From Selaginella moellendorffii (lineage: Eukaryota; Streptophyta; Lycopodiopsida; Selaginellales; Selaginellaceae), in assembly GCF_000143415.4 (NCBI RefSeq), contig NW_003314276.1:2169072-2233071 (forward strand): DNA of 64,000 nucleotides, in the 5' to 3' direction. Under the pieces are notes generated by a model. That model saw only the letters and a list, made by a program, of their open reading frames with translations, had not been told where the DNA came from and made no database searches. Numbering within the stretch: the stretch's first letter is position 1; every line of letters starts with the position of its first letter. Positions 1 to 12,255 of this stretch are shown piece after piece. A program made the position numbers and the translations under genes.

Positions 1-360
1 GAGATTTACAACATCACAACAAATTAATTCCCAAGTTGCACTTGTATTGCTTTTTGTAATGTTCTACTTTTGGTGAGTCTTTAATCCCTTACAAACATAT
101 ATATTTGATATATTTAATGCTTTTTGAGATGGATCCAAATGTTAAAATTTGGATTCACCACAATGAGGGGTTTATAACATTGAGAAAGAATTAGATGTTA
201 GAATTGTATTTGAATTTAAAATATTTATTATGGAATATTATTTACAAGTTACACATAAAATAACAAAGTGCATTTCTTAAAGTTTAACTCAAATGGATTT
301 TATAGTAATAATGAAATATTTATTAATACTAATTATTAAATATTTAAATAATAATTTCTG

Positions 361-531
361 AATGCGTGGAATATGGAAAGAGAATACAGAAAATATCCAT
401 CTCAATTAGCCCAAGAACCCTAGTTTATATAGAGGAGTAAGTGGTCTGGATTGAAACCAATTCGACGTCTACCAAAATCCCACTACATAATATTAGTATA
501 CAGCATTGTAGTTGTACAGGTGGACCTCAGA
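361..531 (-). repeat. 3' LTR of gypsy element 1
   Basis: About 171 bp, matching the right LTR at 3632-3807. It contains the shared LTR core: the run of ccaagaaccctagtttatat that reads as a TATA box on the minus strand. Confidence 0.85.
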
Positions 532-540
532 TCATCTCCT

Positions 541-1830
541 CCTCTCCGAATAATGGAAGGCCATTAGGGTTCTCTTGCAGATGGGCCAGGATCTAAAGGA
601 ACGTTATGAGGAAGCATTGGCGAATCTGTAGGTAGTATTAGTTGTTGTTGATCCCTTTGTACGAAGCATTTCAACTGCTATATATGCATAATTTCTAGAG
701 GATCGGCTTGCTGGATGTCATGCCTAACTTCATAAACTTGTGGTCCAACTTGCTATAACACCCAATATGGTCCTTTCCACTGAGCAAGGAGCCCCTTAGA
801 TAAACCATGTATTATAAGATAGGGAAAACAGAGTAATATTAAGTCATCCACTTTGTACTTTGCAAATGGACGATGATGGGAGTTGTAGCGCCATTGTTGT
901 CCCACTTGTACATGGCCTAAGTGTTCGGCAGACTCTGCTCAGACAAGTGGAAGAATGCTCATCAAATACTGATCCCACAATCTAGCATTGGCAGCTTGTG
1001 ACAATCGCGAAAGGTAAACCCAGCTTCATTAGTAATATTGAACCATGACCATACAGGAGTTTATATGGTGAAGCACTAACAGAACTCTGCACCCCTATGA
1101 CATATGCATATTAAAGAGATGGCAACTAACCACCCCAATCCAAATGCTGAAAGTTCATATACTTCGCGATCATTCCTTTGAATGTCCAAACGAGCTGTTC
1201 TACCAAACCGTCTAACTATGGATGATAAGCACTCGTGAAAGTGTGGCATATCCCTAATCTAGACGTCAAAACATGAAATGCCTCAGCTATAAATGTAGGA
1301 CTATTATCTGAAAGAATTCACTCCGAACAAGAATGCTGGAACACCACTCGATTGAGGAAGAAGTATCCAGCAGTTGTAGAGGCGCTAGCAAGAACACCAA
1401 CTTCCACCCAATGAGTGAAATAGTCAGAAGCAATAATAACATATTCATTACCAACTGCCGACGGTGGAAAAGGTCCCATAAGATTAAATGCCACCAACTC
1501 AAATAGACGGGAAACTACAATTGACTCCAACCATTTATCCGCGGCATGAGGGGGAGTATTATGAGCTTGGCACCAAATGCAACTATGCACATACCGGATA
1601 ATATCACATCGCATCTCCGGCTAATAGAAAAACTTGCGCAGCTTCTCAGTCATATGATGATGTCCTATAAAACAGGAAAATCATGGTAGGCATGGAGAAA
1701 CCGTTGAATAAAGATAGAAGGCACCACTAGCCGTAAATGATCATCAATATCCATCTCCACAAAATAAAAAAGGCCGTTTTCAGGCAATATTGAGAATATA
1801 AGGCAATATAAGGCGTCTTCAAGGTGATAT
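541..1830 (-). pseudogene. Gypsy integrase remnant
   Basis: Minus-strand frames give broken integrase sequence: the zinc-binding segment YVHSCIWCQAHNTPP, the first catalytic region (VAFNLMGPFPPS, where the Asp seen in element 3 is Asn) and the HSC segment that leads to the second Asp. Frameshifts and stops interrupt it throughout. This is degenerate retroelement sequence, not a host gene. Confidence 0.85.
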
Positions 1831-2449
1831 TGAGAATGTCTCAAAGGACAGTTGACAGGTAACTTTTTATACCCAAAGTCGCATTTGTGACAGCCGGTCA
1901 ACTACTACAACACAAAAACTGTTGGAGGAATTGAAAAAGGGAAGAGCAAAATAACACAGAAACATAGGAGGAAGTAATAGGCCAACAAAAGTAATGGACG
2001 TAGAGGTAGAAGCAAAGGGACAAAAAGGTATGGAAGTGAGAGGAATGGATGAAATATAAGGAAGTATAAGACAAAGGGAGAAGCCTTAAAGTCATATTTG
2101 GCATGATTGCATTGTAACCAATCCATAGGTCAAAAGCTTGACTTGACACCACCCGCAATGACTGCAACCCAAGCTCGAGATCACCTACATACATAATTAG
2201 GTCCACCTCATCCCGTGCACATGCATATATATAACTGTTGCTATAAAGAATGAAAATTGACTCCATCGCATAGCACAAATGTAGACGGCAACATATGGCA
2301 TTAAGTCGAGCAATAAAAGACAGAGAGAATAATAGGAGACCACTTGTTATAAAAATAAGCTTGGAAAGTAAACACTTGATGAACTGGTGCCAAATGAACC
2401 CTTTGATGATACTCCTGAAAGAAATATGGAAGGGTCACTAACTTATTTG

Positions 2450-3400
2450 TGCAAGGTCCTTTCATTATTCATGTGACTCCTCATTTCCCAGATGCATCTC
2501 AGTATCCAAACCTTCCACTACAGTAGCACCAACAAAACATTGTTGATGCCAAGGTCTCCACCCAAGAAATGGTGACCGCCAATCTGGAAAACACTGACAA
2601 CACTGATAAGTGTGACCAACTTCATCACACGCTCAACAACAAATATCATGGCCATAACGACGTCCTTGCCCTTGTCCTTGGACTTAAGCAACAGTAGCAT
2701 CAACCTCCATTGGAACATGACCATTATCCACATGAAGTGAAGTTGTAGGATATGCAGTGAGAAGTGAAAGAGGTGACATCTTATAATGTTGTGCAAAGCG
2801 AAGAGCATCGTCAAGGGTGGCTAGAGCAAGTGCATGCACAAGTCTGACAAAATCTTGACGAAGTGCTGGCCACAACATTCCTAGCTTGATCCGCTTTAAC
2901 ATGTTTGAGCCCGCACGAAGCATGAGGCTTTGGAAACAAACGCCAAATTCCATTACTAACTTAGATGGCCCTTGACAAAGATGATGCAATTGTTAAAAGG
3001 CATCATTATAATTATTGCCATGTTCGAATGTGCATTTGAAGACGTCTGGAAGAACATTCCAATCCCCACGAGTGGCTGCCCTCAGACCATTGTACCATTG
3101 CAATGCCGTCCCTTGAAGACATGTGGGAAACTCACGCAAATGTTAAACATCATCCCAAAAATGATATGTGGCAATTATTGTGAAATGATTAAACCAATAG
3201 TACACATCATCCCAAAGATTCCCACGAAAGAACTCTGGCCAAACGCGAATATTGGCACCAAAGGCAGGAGGAGCTATACCACGTGCCATGAATGCCACCA
3301 TCAATTGAGTTTGGTTATCCAATCACAATCGCATAGCATCAAACAATTGCACCAATTGCTGCTCCAGAGTCAAAGGAGGAGACTGTTGATCTACCATAAA
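2450..3400 (-). pseudogene. Gypsy gag remnant
   Basis: Minus-strand frames match the gag of the element at 27206-32653. They include a capsid-like segment (GMLWPALRQDFVRLVHA) and the downstream PMEVDATVA stretch before the zinc knuckle. Stops and shifts break it into pieces. Confidence 0.8.
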
Positions 3401-3631
3401 GATGAATGAAAATAAAAAAGCAAAAGAAGATAAATGAAAAAAATAGCTAAAAGGAAAGGGAGATCTGAACAATGCAAAAACTAAATCGAAACAAAAATCC
3501 TAAAAAAGGAAAGAACAAGTTAAATCTAAACAATGGAAAAAGTTAAATCTAAACAATACAAAAATTTAAACTATAATCCCAAATCTAAGCACTCCTCAAG
3601 GACAATCAAAGGTGCTCTTTATCTCTACCAA

Positions 3632-3807
3632 TATGACTGCATAGAATATAGAAAGGGAATATAGAAAATATATATCTCAATTATTCCAAAAACCATAGTT
3701 TATATACAGGAGCGAGTGGTCCAAAATGAAATCAATCCGACAACTACTAAAATCCCACTACGCTAATATTAGTATATGGCATTGTAGCTATACACTTGGA
3801 CCTTACA
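3632..3807 (-). repeat. 5' LTR of gypsy element 1
   Basis: About 176 bp, matching 361-531. The adjoining target duplication ttctg occupies 3808-3812. Confidence 0.85.
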
Positions 3808-3812
3808 TTCTG

Positions 3813-4800
3813 TAAATTAGGTGACAAGGCAAAACCTCTATTAATTAGGAAATATTGCCACTCATATTTAAATATTATTTAAATTACTATTTTTTAAAAA
3901 TGCCTCTTTAATAAAAATATTGCCATTAAGAAAATATTCTTTAGTGTACTAGTATATTTTAAAGCTTTATTCTTAATGACTCCTTTTGTTGACCTGGCTC
4001 TCTCTATTAGCAGATTGTACATCACCTAGTAAGCTTTTAATGATTAGTTTCTTTGAATTGATCAAGAGTGCCCAATATCTCTATTTGTTTGTTCAGGGGC
4101 TATGAGATACCAAAAGCAAATGTGCTTAAACTTTGAAAGAATGTGAAGATGATGTTTCCAATTTTGAAATTTTGTAAGAAAGAAAAGTTGCTCATTTTAA
4201 AAGACTTTTAGCTCTACAATTATGTAGCTAAATATGCTTACTAGCAAACCAAAATACCAAATAATATCAGTGTTACTAAAAACTATAATAATAATATATA
4301 CTATAGTAATAATATTCACTAGAGGAGGAGGAACAAAGCTAGTGTTTTGCTTTGCACTGTTATTCAAGAGGATGAGTAAAGCAATTGGTAAAACCAACAC
4401 AATATAAATCAAATTGGTATGATCTGGAACAGCTTTGCAAGGAGTAGAAACCTTCCAAACCTCATCTCTTAAAAAGCTCTTGAAATGCCAGGATGATATC
4501 TAGAATTGGAATTTTGGGATCGACACAAGCATCTCCAAATATGTTCGATTATTGGATTGTTCCAGGCGTTTTGACCGATTTTACTCTGGAGGAGCTGTGG
4601 ATCAATATCAATGTTGCACCGTGAGAATATCAAAACAGCAATGAATAGATATTTATCTTGTGTTTCTTTTTCCCGCGTTCAAGTCTGACAATCCACAGCG
4701 TCACCAGCTACTCGTTAAAACCAAAAGTAGTCAAGGGTTAGGTTATAATCTTTCTCGCTTGGATTTTTCTATTGTCGAAGCTCACATCGAGCAGACCACC
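3813..4800. other. AT-rich spacer of the segmental duplication
   Basis: No gene was recognised. The spacer matches 18206-19170 in copy B, except that about 290 bp (roughly 4450-4740) is inverted there. Its first part also matches 10085-10300, a third and more diverged copy that lacks the gypsy insertion. Confidence 0.75.
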
Positions 4801-4879
4801 ATGGACACCATCCTCGAGGAGGCCCGACGCTTGCCCGCCGAGCTCCAGCGCCCTGGAGTGGCGGCCACGACCGACCTTC

Positions 4880-5659
4880 ACACCCGCGACCTCCAGCTCT
4901 AGCTCCAGCACATCGAGCAGACCACCATCTGATGCTCGCCACGACGATCCAGCTCCAGCAGCAGCAGTGTACCATCATCATCACGGTGATGGAGCTCCTC
5001 TGGTTGTTCACCACCATCACCAGGGTCACCACCATGGAGGACGCCACAACCACCACCACCACCACCACCACCACAACCACCACCAGCACCACCATCGTCG
5101 CGACGGTCACGACGCAGCAGTGGCCACACCAACACCCGCAGCAGTAGTTACAGTGGTTCGGAGGACGCCATGGTCGCTGCTCCAGCTTCTTCTCTGGGTT
5201 TTGGTTGCGATCTTGGTGCTGCTCGCGTGCTTTTTGCTCGTGCGATGGATGTTATCTCGAAGGAAGCAGCGCAGTAATGCTATCTTTCAGGATCCCAGGT
5301 GGCAGATCGAAGTTGTAGTGGACGATCCTCCAACTGAGAAGAAACAGCTGGAAGCTCACACTCGTGGTTCGCACAGCAATGGCACTCTGGGATTCTCCTC
5401 TAAGTGTCCTGCCAACACTGGCAGTGACACGTAAGTCAGCTATGTTGCATGCGTTGTCACATGGAAGATTGTGTACAAACAATCTTCAAGGAGATGAAGT
5501 TGCAGAGCAAGAAGACAGCAGGCTCTTGCTCACGGACGGTGAAGATCACATACAAGGGTCGACTGGTGGAAGTCACCAGACTTGGAAGTTATTCCACAGC
5601 TGGCTGGGAAAATGGACTGGGTTTCCACAGAGCAAGAACCTACCAAGTTTCAATTTGAC
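4880..5659 (+). pseudogene. His-rich single-pass membrane protein, copy A (frameshifted)
   Basis: One plus frame ending at 5434 encodes a Ser/Pro-rich start, a His-rich tract (about 5030-5095) and one strong membrane helix (LLQLLLWVLVAILVLLACFL). A basic stop-transfer segment, LSRRKQR, follows. After the helix the frame meets a stop at 5432-5434. In copy B (21155-21780) the homologous frame runs on through KITYKGRLVEVTRLGSY to a later stop. That tail is present here in another frame (5449-5658), so an indel near 5400 has shifted it. The alternative is a short intron starting at the gtaagt at 5431. No in-frame ATG precedes the helix. I do not recognise the family. Confidence 0.5.
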
Positions 5660-5709
5660 TGAGCTATCCTCTAGAGTGACGGGGGAGCAGCCTCCAAAGG
5701 CCAGAGAAG

Positions 5710-6285
5710 TTGCTTGAGACGAAAGGTTTGAGAAAAGGTAACGTACTACTTTTGCTCTCTGTTCTTGCAGGCGCTCAAATCTCAACTTCGATGAGAAGAA
5801 GCAGTGCAGGGCATAGCAGCCAGATAAGTTTCTCCAGAGTCAAGAGCATCATAAGCCGGGAATCAAGCAAGTGCAATTGTGAAAGTATGGTCGAAGTCTA
5901 CACTGCGGCTTGCAACACAGGTTGTTCAACAGGATGGGACGAAGAACAGGATAGGTTGGGCTACCTCGCAAATTGTGAATACAAAGCCGATGCATTCGTC
6001 GCAAGCAGCCTCGTGGACATGTGGAAGCATCAGAAGTGTTGAGGAGGACAAATAAACATGACGTTGGTTGGCTGGAACACGATCATCATGGGACATGCAC
6101 GTCTTCTATCAGATGCAACGAGACTTTGCTCTTGAGCGCTACGAGCAAACCGGCAGCCAAACGCTCAGACTTTTCATGGTGGCGCTCAAGGCACGCAGTG
6201 ACTTAGCAGAGAAGAGGCTCCACTCGCAGATCCAGGAGAGAAATCTGGACGGAATCCACTACTCACGTGCTCGCTCAGTGTAGAG
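5710..6285 (+). pseudogene. PPR protein fragment
   Basis: Plus-strand frames hold recognisable PPR pieces: YLANCEYKADAFVASSLVDM near 5960-6025, typical of an L-type motif, then LVGWNTIIMG near 6064-6095, typical of an S-type motif. Stops lie between them. A homologous fragment at 22050-22275 is inverted relative to this one. Confidence 0.7.
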
Positions 6286-6289
6286 ACAT

Positions 6290-7740
6290 GCCTGCCATTC
6301 GAGAAGTTTTCCGCCCCAAGTTCAGAAGTACTCTGGTGTCATTGTCACGATGACACACTTCTCATTTGGAGTAACTGGAGAGTGCCCTACGAAGCATGAT
6401 GGTCATAGGTATTATAATTTTTCACTAGTTCATAGCTTTTTTGTTTTGTTTTATAACCTTCACAAGGTATTTAGTTTACGCGATTCTTAGGCCAAGATGG
6501 TCAAGCTAGTTAGAAGTCCCTATCTTTAAGCTGTTTTGAGGAAATTGAAGCTTGGCAATGAAAAGTTGTGGAAGCTTTGGAGCTTATCTCCTTACACATA
6601 TTCTTTTGACTTTTTCATCAATGACATGCTATTTCAGGGATGGGAATGGACATACAATTTTATTGTGGAGAGGGTATTACAAAGTGTTACTCATGTTGCC
6701 TTGGAAGGTTACTTTTCTTTTAGGTGCTTGGGAGTTGCCTGAGAACTAGGAGTGCTGTGTCAGAACGAGGGAACTCCATCGTATCACAGAAGGAATATGC
6801 TTTAATTCTGAAGCCGTCAATCAAACCCAAACAACCTGAAAACAAGCAAAAGGATCTTAGCTAGCACACCATGGTGAAGAGATAAAAATATTTGAGAAAA
6901 TACTTATCTCATAAATAATTTTCTTGGTTTACTTGATAGTAGTAATAATTTAATTGAGCAATATTGATAAACATATTTATAATTTATAAATCAAGATTAT
7001 ATCAATAGTAGAATAGAAAAGAATATACTAGAAGGAAATTTTATAAATTATAAACATGTTCACAAATTATAAAGAAAAGATTAATCTAAATGAACAACAA
7101 CCATTAAATAGGAGAATATCCAAGCATCTTCAAGTTTTCTTAAGCAAACCAATTATAGATCTATGGTGTTTGGTCACTTAAACTTACACAAGCTTATTCA
7201 CAAACCTATTTCATTAACTTGTGTACTCATGAATATATAGAACTTTTTTTCCCAAACTTATATCATTAAACCGATATAAAAACATGGGACTTACGTTTTT
7301 CCAATGTTTTGTTGTAGATTAGATGTTATATTCTTCTTTCAACCATGCCCTATACAAATATACAAACTTCATAATTACAATTCAACTTCTTTAAATCTTT
7401 CCTGATTTCATATTAGTGGAAGAGAAACACCAAACATATAAAGATTATATGTTTGGTGTAAGAAAGCAAAGACAATATATTCAAAGGCAATATAGTTAAA
7501 AAGTAAATATGATTATCAATCAACAATACCATAATCACAAGTATATAGTTTTCAGTTAAGAAAGTGATATTGTAAATGGGAGAATTCATAATGGAGATTA
7601 TACGTAAATTGGTCGTGTAAGAAGAAGCTATTTAAATTCTAGAAAATGTTTAAGAAATAATCTTATAATTTGTTTAAGCTGTTTTATATTTAGGCGAATT
7701 TAAATATTATTATGAGTAGAAGTTGAAGAACCCTAAAAGG
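6290..7740. other. AT-rich intergenic region
   Basis: The end of duplication copy A lies near 6885; after it the sequence is AT-rich without recognisable genes. 7440-7580 resembles 11790-11905, just upstream of copy B. This suggests the duplicated block was once longer. Confidence 0.6.
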
Positions 7741-7768
7741 TTGGCAAGAGGTTTTACAGAAATTAAAG

Positions 7769-8875
7769 TTACACAAAGCATTTTAGACCGCAAGGGCCGG
7801 TCGCAAAAACCCGGTGGCAGTTCAGGCACTTAAAACCTCCAGTCAACCCCTTGTCAACGCACACCACCTCGTCCTCCTCGTCAACGCGGTCAGCAATAAT
7901 GTCAACGGGCACGTTGACCACGCCTGGATCGCCGTTGCTGGGGGGCAACTTGGGCAAGGCGTCCTCGATCTTGGTGCTGATGATCTTGCTCTTGCGCGAC
8001 ATCTTCCTCGCGCAGTGGTGGGCGGCCAGTGCTGTGCTCGATTCAAACGCGAGCTTACAACGGGAGCACTCGACAACCGCCGCTCCCCCAGTCGATTCAA
8101 GACGGCAACCATCCCCTTTACGAGATCCCTCCGCCACAGTGGCGTCGGCGCCGCCGCCAGTCGGATCAATGGCCCGGGAGGAACACTTGATCCTAATCTT
8201 CAATGGTTGCCACTGCGGCAATGGATTGTCATGGATCACAACCTTGGAAGAATTCTCCTCCCCCTCTTCCTCCATGGCCACCTTCTCGACCATCAAAGCT
8301 CCCATCTTTTTCTTCTTTTCCTCCTCCTCCCTGGCCCAGTGCCGGAGATAGACTTGCTCCAGGCTCGTGTCGCTCTCGTAGTCGGGCTCCTCGATCACCT
8401 CCTTGATTTTGATCTTCGCGGGGCTGCGCGGAGCGATAGCGGCGGCGGCCCTCGCGATCCGCGACTCCGGATGGCATCGCATGTGTCCCGACAGCCCTTT
8501 GATCGATACGAACTCCTTGCCACACTCTGGGCACTCGTGATCCTTGCCCTTGCTGCTCAGTTTCTTCTTCTTGATCTGCTCCTCCGCAAACTTGAGGTTC
8601 TTCTTAGGATTTGCCCTCAGCGCATACAACCCATTGCATCCCCCGGCCCGCTGGACGTCGTCGCCGGAGCTCCGGTCGTCATCCTCGCTGTGATCGAGGT
8701 CTTGGAACAAGCTCTCCTCGACCAGGCAGTGCCGGAGCTGGGGATAGGCCTTCTTCCGCTTGGTGCTCCTCACCAGATCCTTTTCATGACGATCCTCACC
8801 CACCTGTCCATTCTGCTGCTGCTGCTGCTCATACTCATGCTCTTGCTCCACGATCTTCCTCTTCGCCGATCTCAT
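7769..8875 (-). CDS. C2H2 zinc-finger protein
   Basis: From the ATG at 8875 this gives 368 residues with no intron needed. The frame stays open to 8974, so an earlier start is possible. Residues 112-135 form a clear C2H2 finger (C115, C118, H131, H135). It carries KGLSGH in the helix where plant fingers usually have QALGGH. A second weaker finger (VECSRCKLAFESSTALAAHH) and a third half finger (FKCLNCHRVF) follow. The third loses its histidines because the frame ends at GLKCFV, so the C terminus looks truncated or replaced. Basic tracts (KKKKLSSKGK) suggest nuclear import. The likely role is transcriptional regulation; targets cannot be judged. It is transcribed in the same direction as the RWP-RK gene about 310 bp upstream. 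Confidence 0.8.
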   Translation of the reverse strand: MRSAKRKIVEQEHEYEQQQQQNGQVGEDRHEKDLVRSTKRKKAYPQLRHCLVEESLFQDLDHSEDDDRSSGDDVQRAGGCNGLYALRANPKKNLKFAEEQIKKKKLSSKGKDHECPECGKEFVSIKGLSGHMRCHPESRIARAAAAIAPRSPAKIKIKEVIEEPDYESDTSLEQVYLRHWAREEEEKKKKMGALMVEKVAMEEEGEENSSKVVIHDNPLPQWQPLKIRIKCSSRAIDPTGGGADATVAEGSRKGDGCRLESTGGAAVVECSRCKLAFESSTALAAHHCARKMSRKSKIISTKIEDALPKLPPSNGDPGVVNVPVDIIADRVDEEDEVVCVDKGLTGGFKCLNCHRVFATGPCGLKCFV

Positions 8876-8972
8876 AGCTAGCCACCGATTGACTGATCGA
8901 CCGCGCAAGAAAAAACCGAACCCTTTCCTCTTACAACGAATTAGGGCACACTTCCTTGTTCCCGCCACAGCC

Positions 8973-9004
<32 letters not shown>
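8973..9004. repeat. (CT)n microsatellite
   Basis: About 32 bp of pure CT, reading as GA on the strand of the zinc-finger gene. It lies about 100 bp upstream of the preferred start, probably in the 5' leader. Confidence 0.95.
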
Positions 9005-9006
<2 letters not shown>

Positions 9007-9183
9007 TGGTTAAAAATTAGAGGCGAACAAAAATTCTTCTCTATGATCGACTGCATGGTTTGATCTCTCTTCCTTGCGAAATTCCAAAGCTTTGCTGCTG
9101 TTAGCTTGAAGGGGAGGAAAAAACAAGAAAAAAAAATGGTCACAAAATGGTCACCTTTGGACTAAAGGGAGCCCTGAATTTTT

Positions 9184-9895
9184 TCACTGCTGCTGCTCCG
9201 TGGATCCATCGTTGTGGGAAGAATCAGAGTTTCCACCGCCGGTGCCACCGTTTCTACAGGGAGCTACCGCTCGCTGCCGCTGCTTGTAGCTGGCTTTGAA
9301 GATTTCCTGGCGGAACTGCTTGGTTCGATCGTCCAGCTCCATCCCCGGGCTCTCCTCCATCTTCTTCTTCTGCTTCTCCAGCTCGTGAATCACGTGGATC
9401 ACTGGGTTTGGAGCGTTTCCATCCGAATCCTTGGCTAACTCCTGGCAAGTAAAGCCAGAAGTTCACGGAAGAACTTTCGACGAAGAACAAGGAAAGAACA
9501 CTAACCTGGCTCTTATGTATCAAGCTCTCAAGGCTCTTGAGCTTGCGGTGAGGCCAGCGGGGGATGCCAAACTCGCGGCACCACTTCTTGAGCACGGTGA
9601 GGCCGACTTTGAGCTCGTTGGACGCCTGAGTGATTGGCATGGTGAAGTAGCGGGAGAGATCTTCGAGGCTTATGTCCATCATCCTCTCAGTTGGGCCGAG
9701 GAAGCCACTGCACGTCACCTTGTTGCTCACATCAACCAGGTCGTTTGCTCCGTCGCAAATGGTGACTATAGCACCTGCATTGGTGTTGCCATCGCCGCCA
9801 TTGCCACCACCACCATTCCCACCACCCTTGATTCGGTTGAATCTAATTGAGCTTCTTGACATCATAATTAACCAATTCCCAAGTTGCAATTGCAA
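9184..9895 (-). CDS. RWP-RK domain (RKD-like) transcription factor
   Basis: Two exons, 9506-9895 and 9184-9441, are joined across a 64-bp phase-0 intron with GT...AG ends. The product is 215 residues. The RWP-RK domain spans about residues 73-130 and contains IPRWPHRKLKSL, with the signature at 113-118. After the intron comes a coiled-coil-like segment (HVIHELEKQKKKMEES) and a Gly/Ser/Gln-rich tail. Short RWP-RK proteins without the NIN-type N-terminal region are the RKD group, DNA-binding regulators of egg-cell and gametophyte programmes in land plants. That role is inferred from family. A start at the Met-Met of residues 11-12 is equally possible. Confidence 0.88.
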
Positions 9896-10658
9896 ATACT
9901 TCTTTTAGCATTAAATTTTGAAAGTTTTTCATCCTTTTGCATAGGATGTTAAACTTTGGATTCATCATAACGTTTAAACATAAGGTGAAAAAAATAGACA
10001 TTGGTATTGTATTAACTTAATATAAATATATACTTAAACAATCAGTATAAATACTAATGATTAAATATTAAAATAATAAATTGTTTTCTAAATTAGGTGA
10101 TAATACAAAACCTCTGCCAAAAAGATTAGATGGTGGTACTTTCATACAGATTTAAATATTACTTAAATTACTAATTTTATTTAAATACCTGATTAATAAA
10201 ACTGTTTGCAATGAAAACCTTACTAGAATATTCTTTAGTGTGTCAAAATATTCTTGTCCACTCCCTTGGCTCACTATTTACTTGCTCCTTGTATTAACAA
10301 ATCATTTTTTATAAAGCATAATCCTTGATGGTGATAGCTATTTGAGAGAGATGCCATTTTAAATTTATTTTTAAACACCACTAAATAACATATACCAAGT
10401 TGGAATAGGACACCAACATTTTATAGTTTCATGAGTAACAAAGCATAAATAAATTCATGAGGTACTAAAATTCTATATAATGGTGGTATAAACGAAGTTT
10501 TAATTAGCTGAGAGAGGAGTTACCTTTTCCATTGGGAAATAAGTTTACATGAATGCACAGAGAAATGTATTCAAGTTGAACACCATGATGCGTATAAGTG
10601 GTTTTGCTAGAGTTTAAAAGGTACAAGCACTTTAGAAGATACAAACAATTAATACAAA

Positions 10659-10724
10659 TTTATATATTTATAGTGGGTTGGAGGTAATGATTATAAAAAA
10701 TGTAATTCTAAAACTACAAACTTG
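10659..10724 (+). repeat. 66-bp dispersed direct repeat, first copy
   Basis: It is identical to 11033-11098, 374 bp downstream. It starts in tttatatatttatagtgggt and ends in actacaaacttg. No coding sense was seen. Confidence 0.9.
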
Positions 10725-11032
10725 GCTGACATAATTGTTTGTTTGTTTTCCACATTTAAAGACTTTAGTTATTTCTCAAATAAAGAAGTACTCGCATTGA
10801 TCTATTTATTAATTCTCTTTCTTTAGTAAATGAGTTTTGAAATACTTGATATGCAAGTATTAACAATAAATCTTATTGAAATTTAGCACATGATATGGTT
10901 ATAAAAAATAAATTGCTCTAAATGTGTATTTAGTTATAAAATTTGCTATAATGACTTAGTCGTCTCTATGCTATAGTGGATCTTCATGCACTTTTATATA
11001 AAATGCCAAGTTATAAAAAAACTAGACATAAG

Positions 11033-11098
11033 TTTATATATTTATAGTGGGTTGGAGGTAATGATTATAAAAAATGTAATTCTAAAACTACAAACTTG
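11033..11098 (+). repeat. 66-bp dispersed direct repeat, second copy
   Basis: Exact copy of 10659-10724. The sequence between the two is unrelated. Confidence 0.9.
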
Positions 11099-12255
11099 AT
11101 GGAATTTTTATCTACTGCAACATTGACACAACTTCTTGGTCATAAAGTCATAAAAGTGATGAGATCAACTTTAAATGATTTTAGAATTTAATTTGCAATA
11201 AAACTAATTAAGAACCTTGAAACTGTCAGAAGAAAGGGATAAGTAAGCGAGCCTATACAACCAACAATTTTGCCCTGTCTCAAATACGAGTATAGAACGA
11301 GGAAGACTAGTGCTCTTGAGCAACAAAAAGCCTATGTGCTTCCAAGTTAAATTAAGAGAGATTCATAGAATTTAGTTATACATTGATTTGAAACAAGTTC
11401 TATAGTCATATGTTTTTCTTGGATTGGAGGAATATTATATAGTAAGAAAATTATGACATGAACTTTACACACTCCAGTTGATTGTTTTTGTGGACAACAA
11501 CAATATGGCAATCCTCCACAATATTGTGATTAATTCATATAGTTATGTTCTACAAAATTTCTACATACATAGTTTATGTAGTGTCAATTATCTAGAAACC
11601 AAGACATATACTATGTATTTGGTTAGTTGAAGAAGGGGTAAAATTGATAAATTTGGAGCCTCAAGTTTTAGTTGAAGCAAGCTTTAAATTTGAGAAAAAC
11701 ACTTTACAACCATAACCACAAGCTCAATCTTAGCACTTTTCTTAAAAAAATTTAAAAATGAGAAAGAGATAAAGATGTGAAAATTACATATACATAGTCA
11801 AAGGAAGCAAGGCAACATACTCAATACCATTATAGTTGAAGGTGGAAGTTAAAATTCTCATCATTACAAGTATATAATTCTCAATTATCGAATTGATATT
11901 ATAAATACAGAGATTTACAAAATCACAACAAATTAATTCCTAAGTTGTACTTGTATTGCTTTTTGTAATGTTATACTTTTAGTGAGTCTTTAATCCCTTA
12001 CAAACATATATATTTTATATATTTAATGATTTTGAGATGGATCCAAATCTTAAAATTTGGATTCACCACAACGAGGGGTTTATAACATTGAGAAAGAACT
12101 AGATATTTGAATTTGAAATATTTATTATGAAATATTATTTATAAGTTACACATAAAATAACAAAGTGCATTTCTCAAAGTTACACTCAAATGGATTTTAT
12201 AGTAATAATGAAATATTTATTATTACTAATGATTAAATATAAAAATAATAAATTT

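Larger units (their letters stand above)
361..3807 (-). mobile_element. Ty3/gypsy LTR retrotransposon 1, internally deleted
   Basis: The element runs on the minus strand between LTRs at 361-531 and 3632-3807. The 5-bp target duplication ttctg is intact at 356-360 and 3808-3812. The left LTR has lost its first few bases. Integrase (541-1830) and gag (2450-3400) remain, with many stops. Comparison with the copy at 12256-18205 shows that reverse transcriptase, RNase H and most of a nested solo LTR were deleted. About 50 bases of that solo LTR survive at 1843-1892. Confidence 0.9.
1..6885 (+). repeat. Segmental duplication, copy A
   Basis: Nearly the whole stretch matches 11910-22790 in the same order: AT-rich leader, gypsy element, AT-rich spacer, His-rich membrane-protein sequence, PPR debris and a common tail ending near 6885. 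The sequence flanking the gypsy element is also shared, so this is duplication of a block that already held the element. Copy A lacks the two large insertions of copy B. Its gypsy element has lost the protease-to-reverse-transcriptase part. The left edge lies outside the window. Confidence 0.85.
9896..12255. other. AT-rich intergenic region with an empty gypsy site
   Basis: No gene was recognised. 9905-10300 is a diverged third copy of the flanks of gypsy elements 1 and 2. At about 10085-10098 the flanks are joined directly, as expected for an unoccupied site. From about 11910 the sequence is the start of duplication copy B. Confidence 0.7.

Noticed and set aside
4769-5110. Minus-strand poly-Val frame
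   Set aside because: Mirror of the His codon run (cac/cat) of the membrane-protein sequence.
7814-8881. 355-residue plus-strand frame
   Set aside because: Antisense to the zinc-finger gene; it lacks domains, while the minus strand has a clear C2H2 finger.
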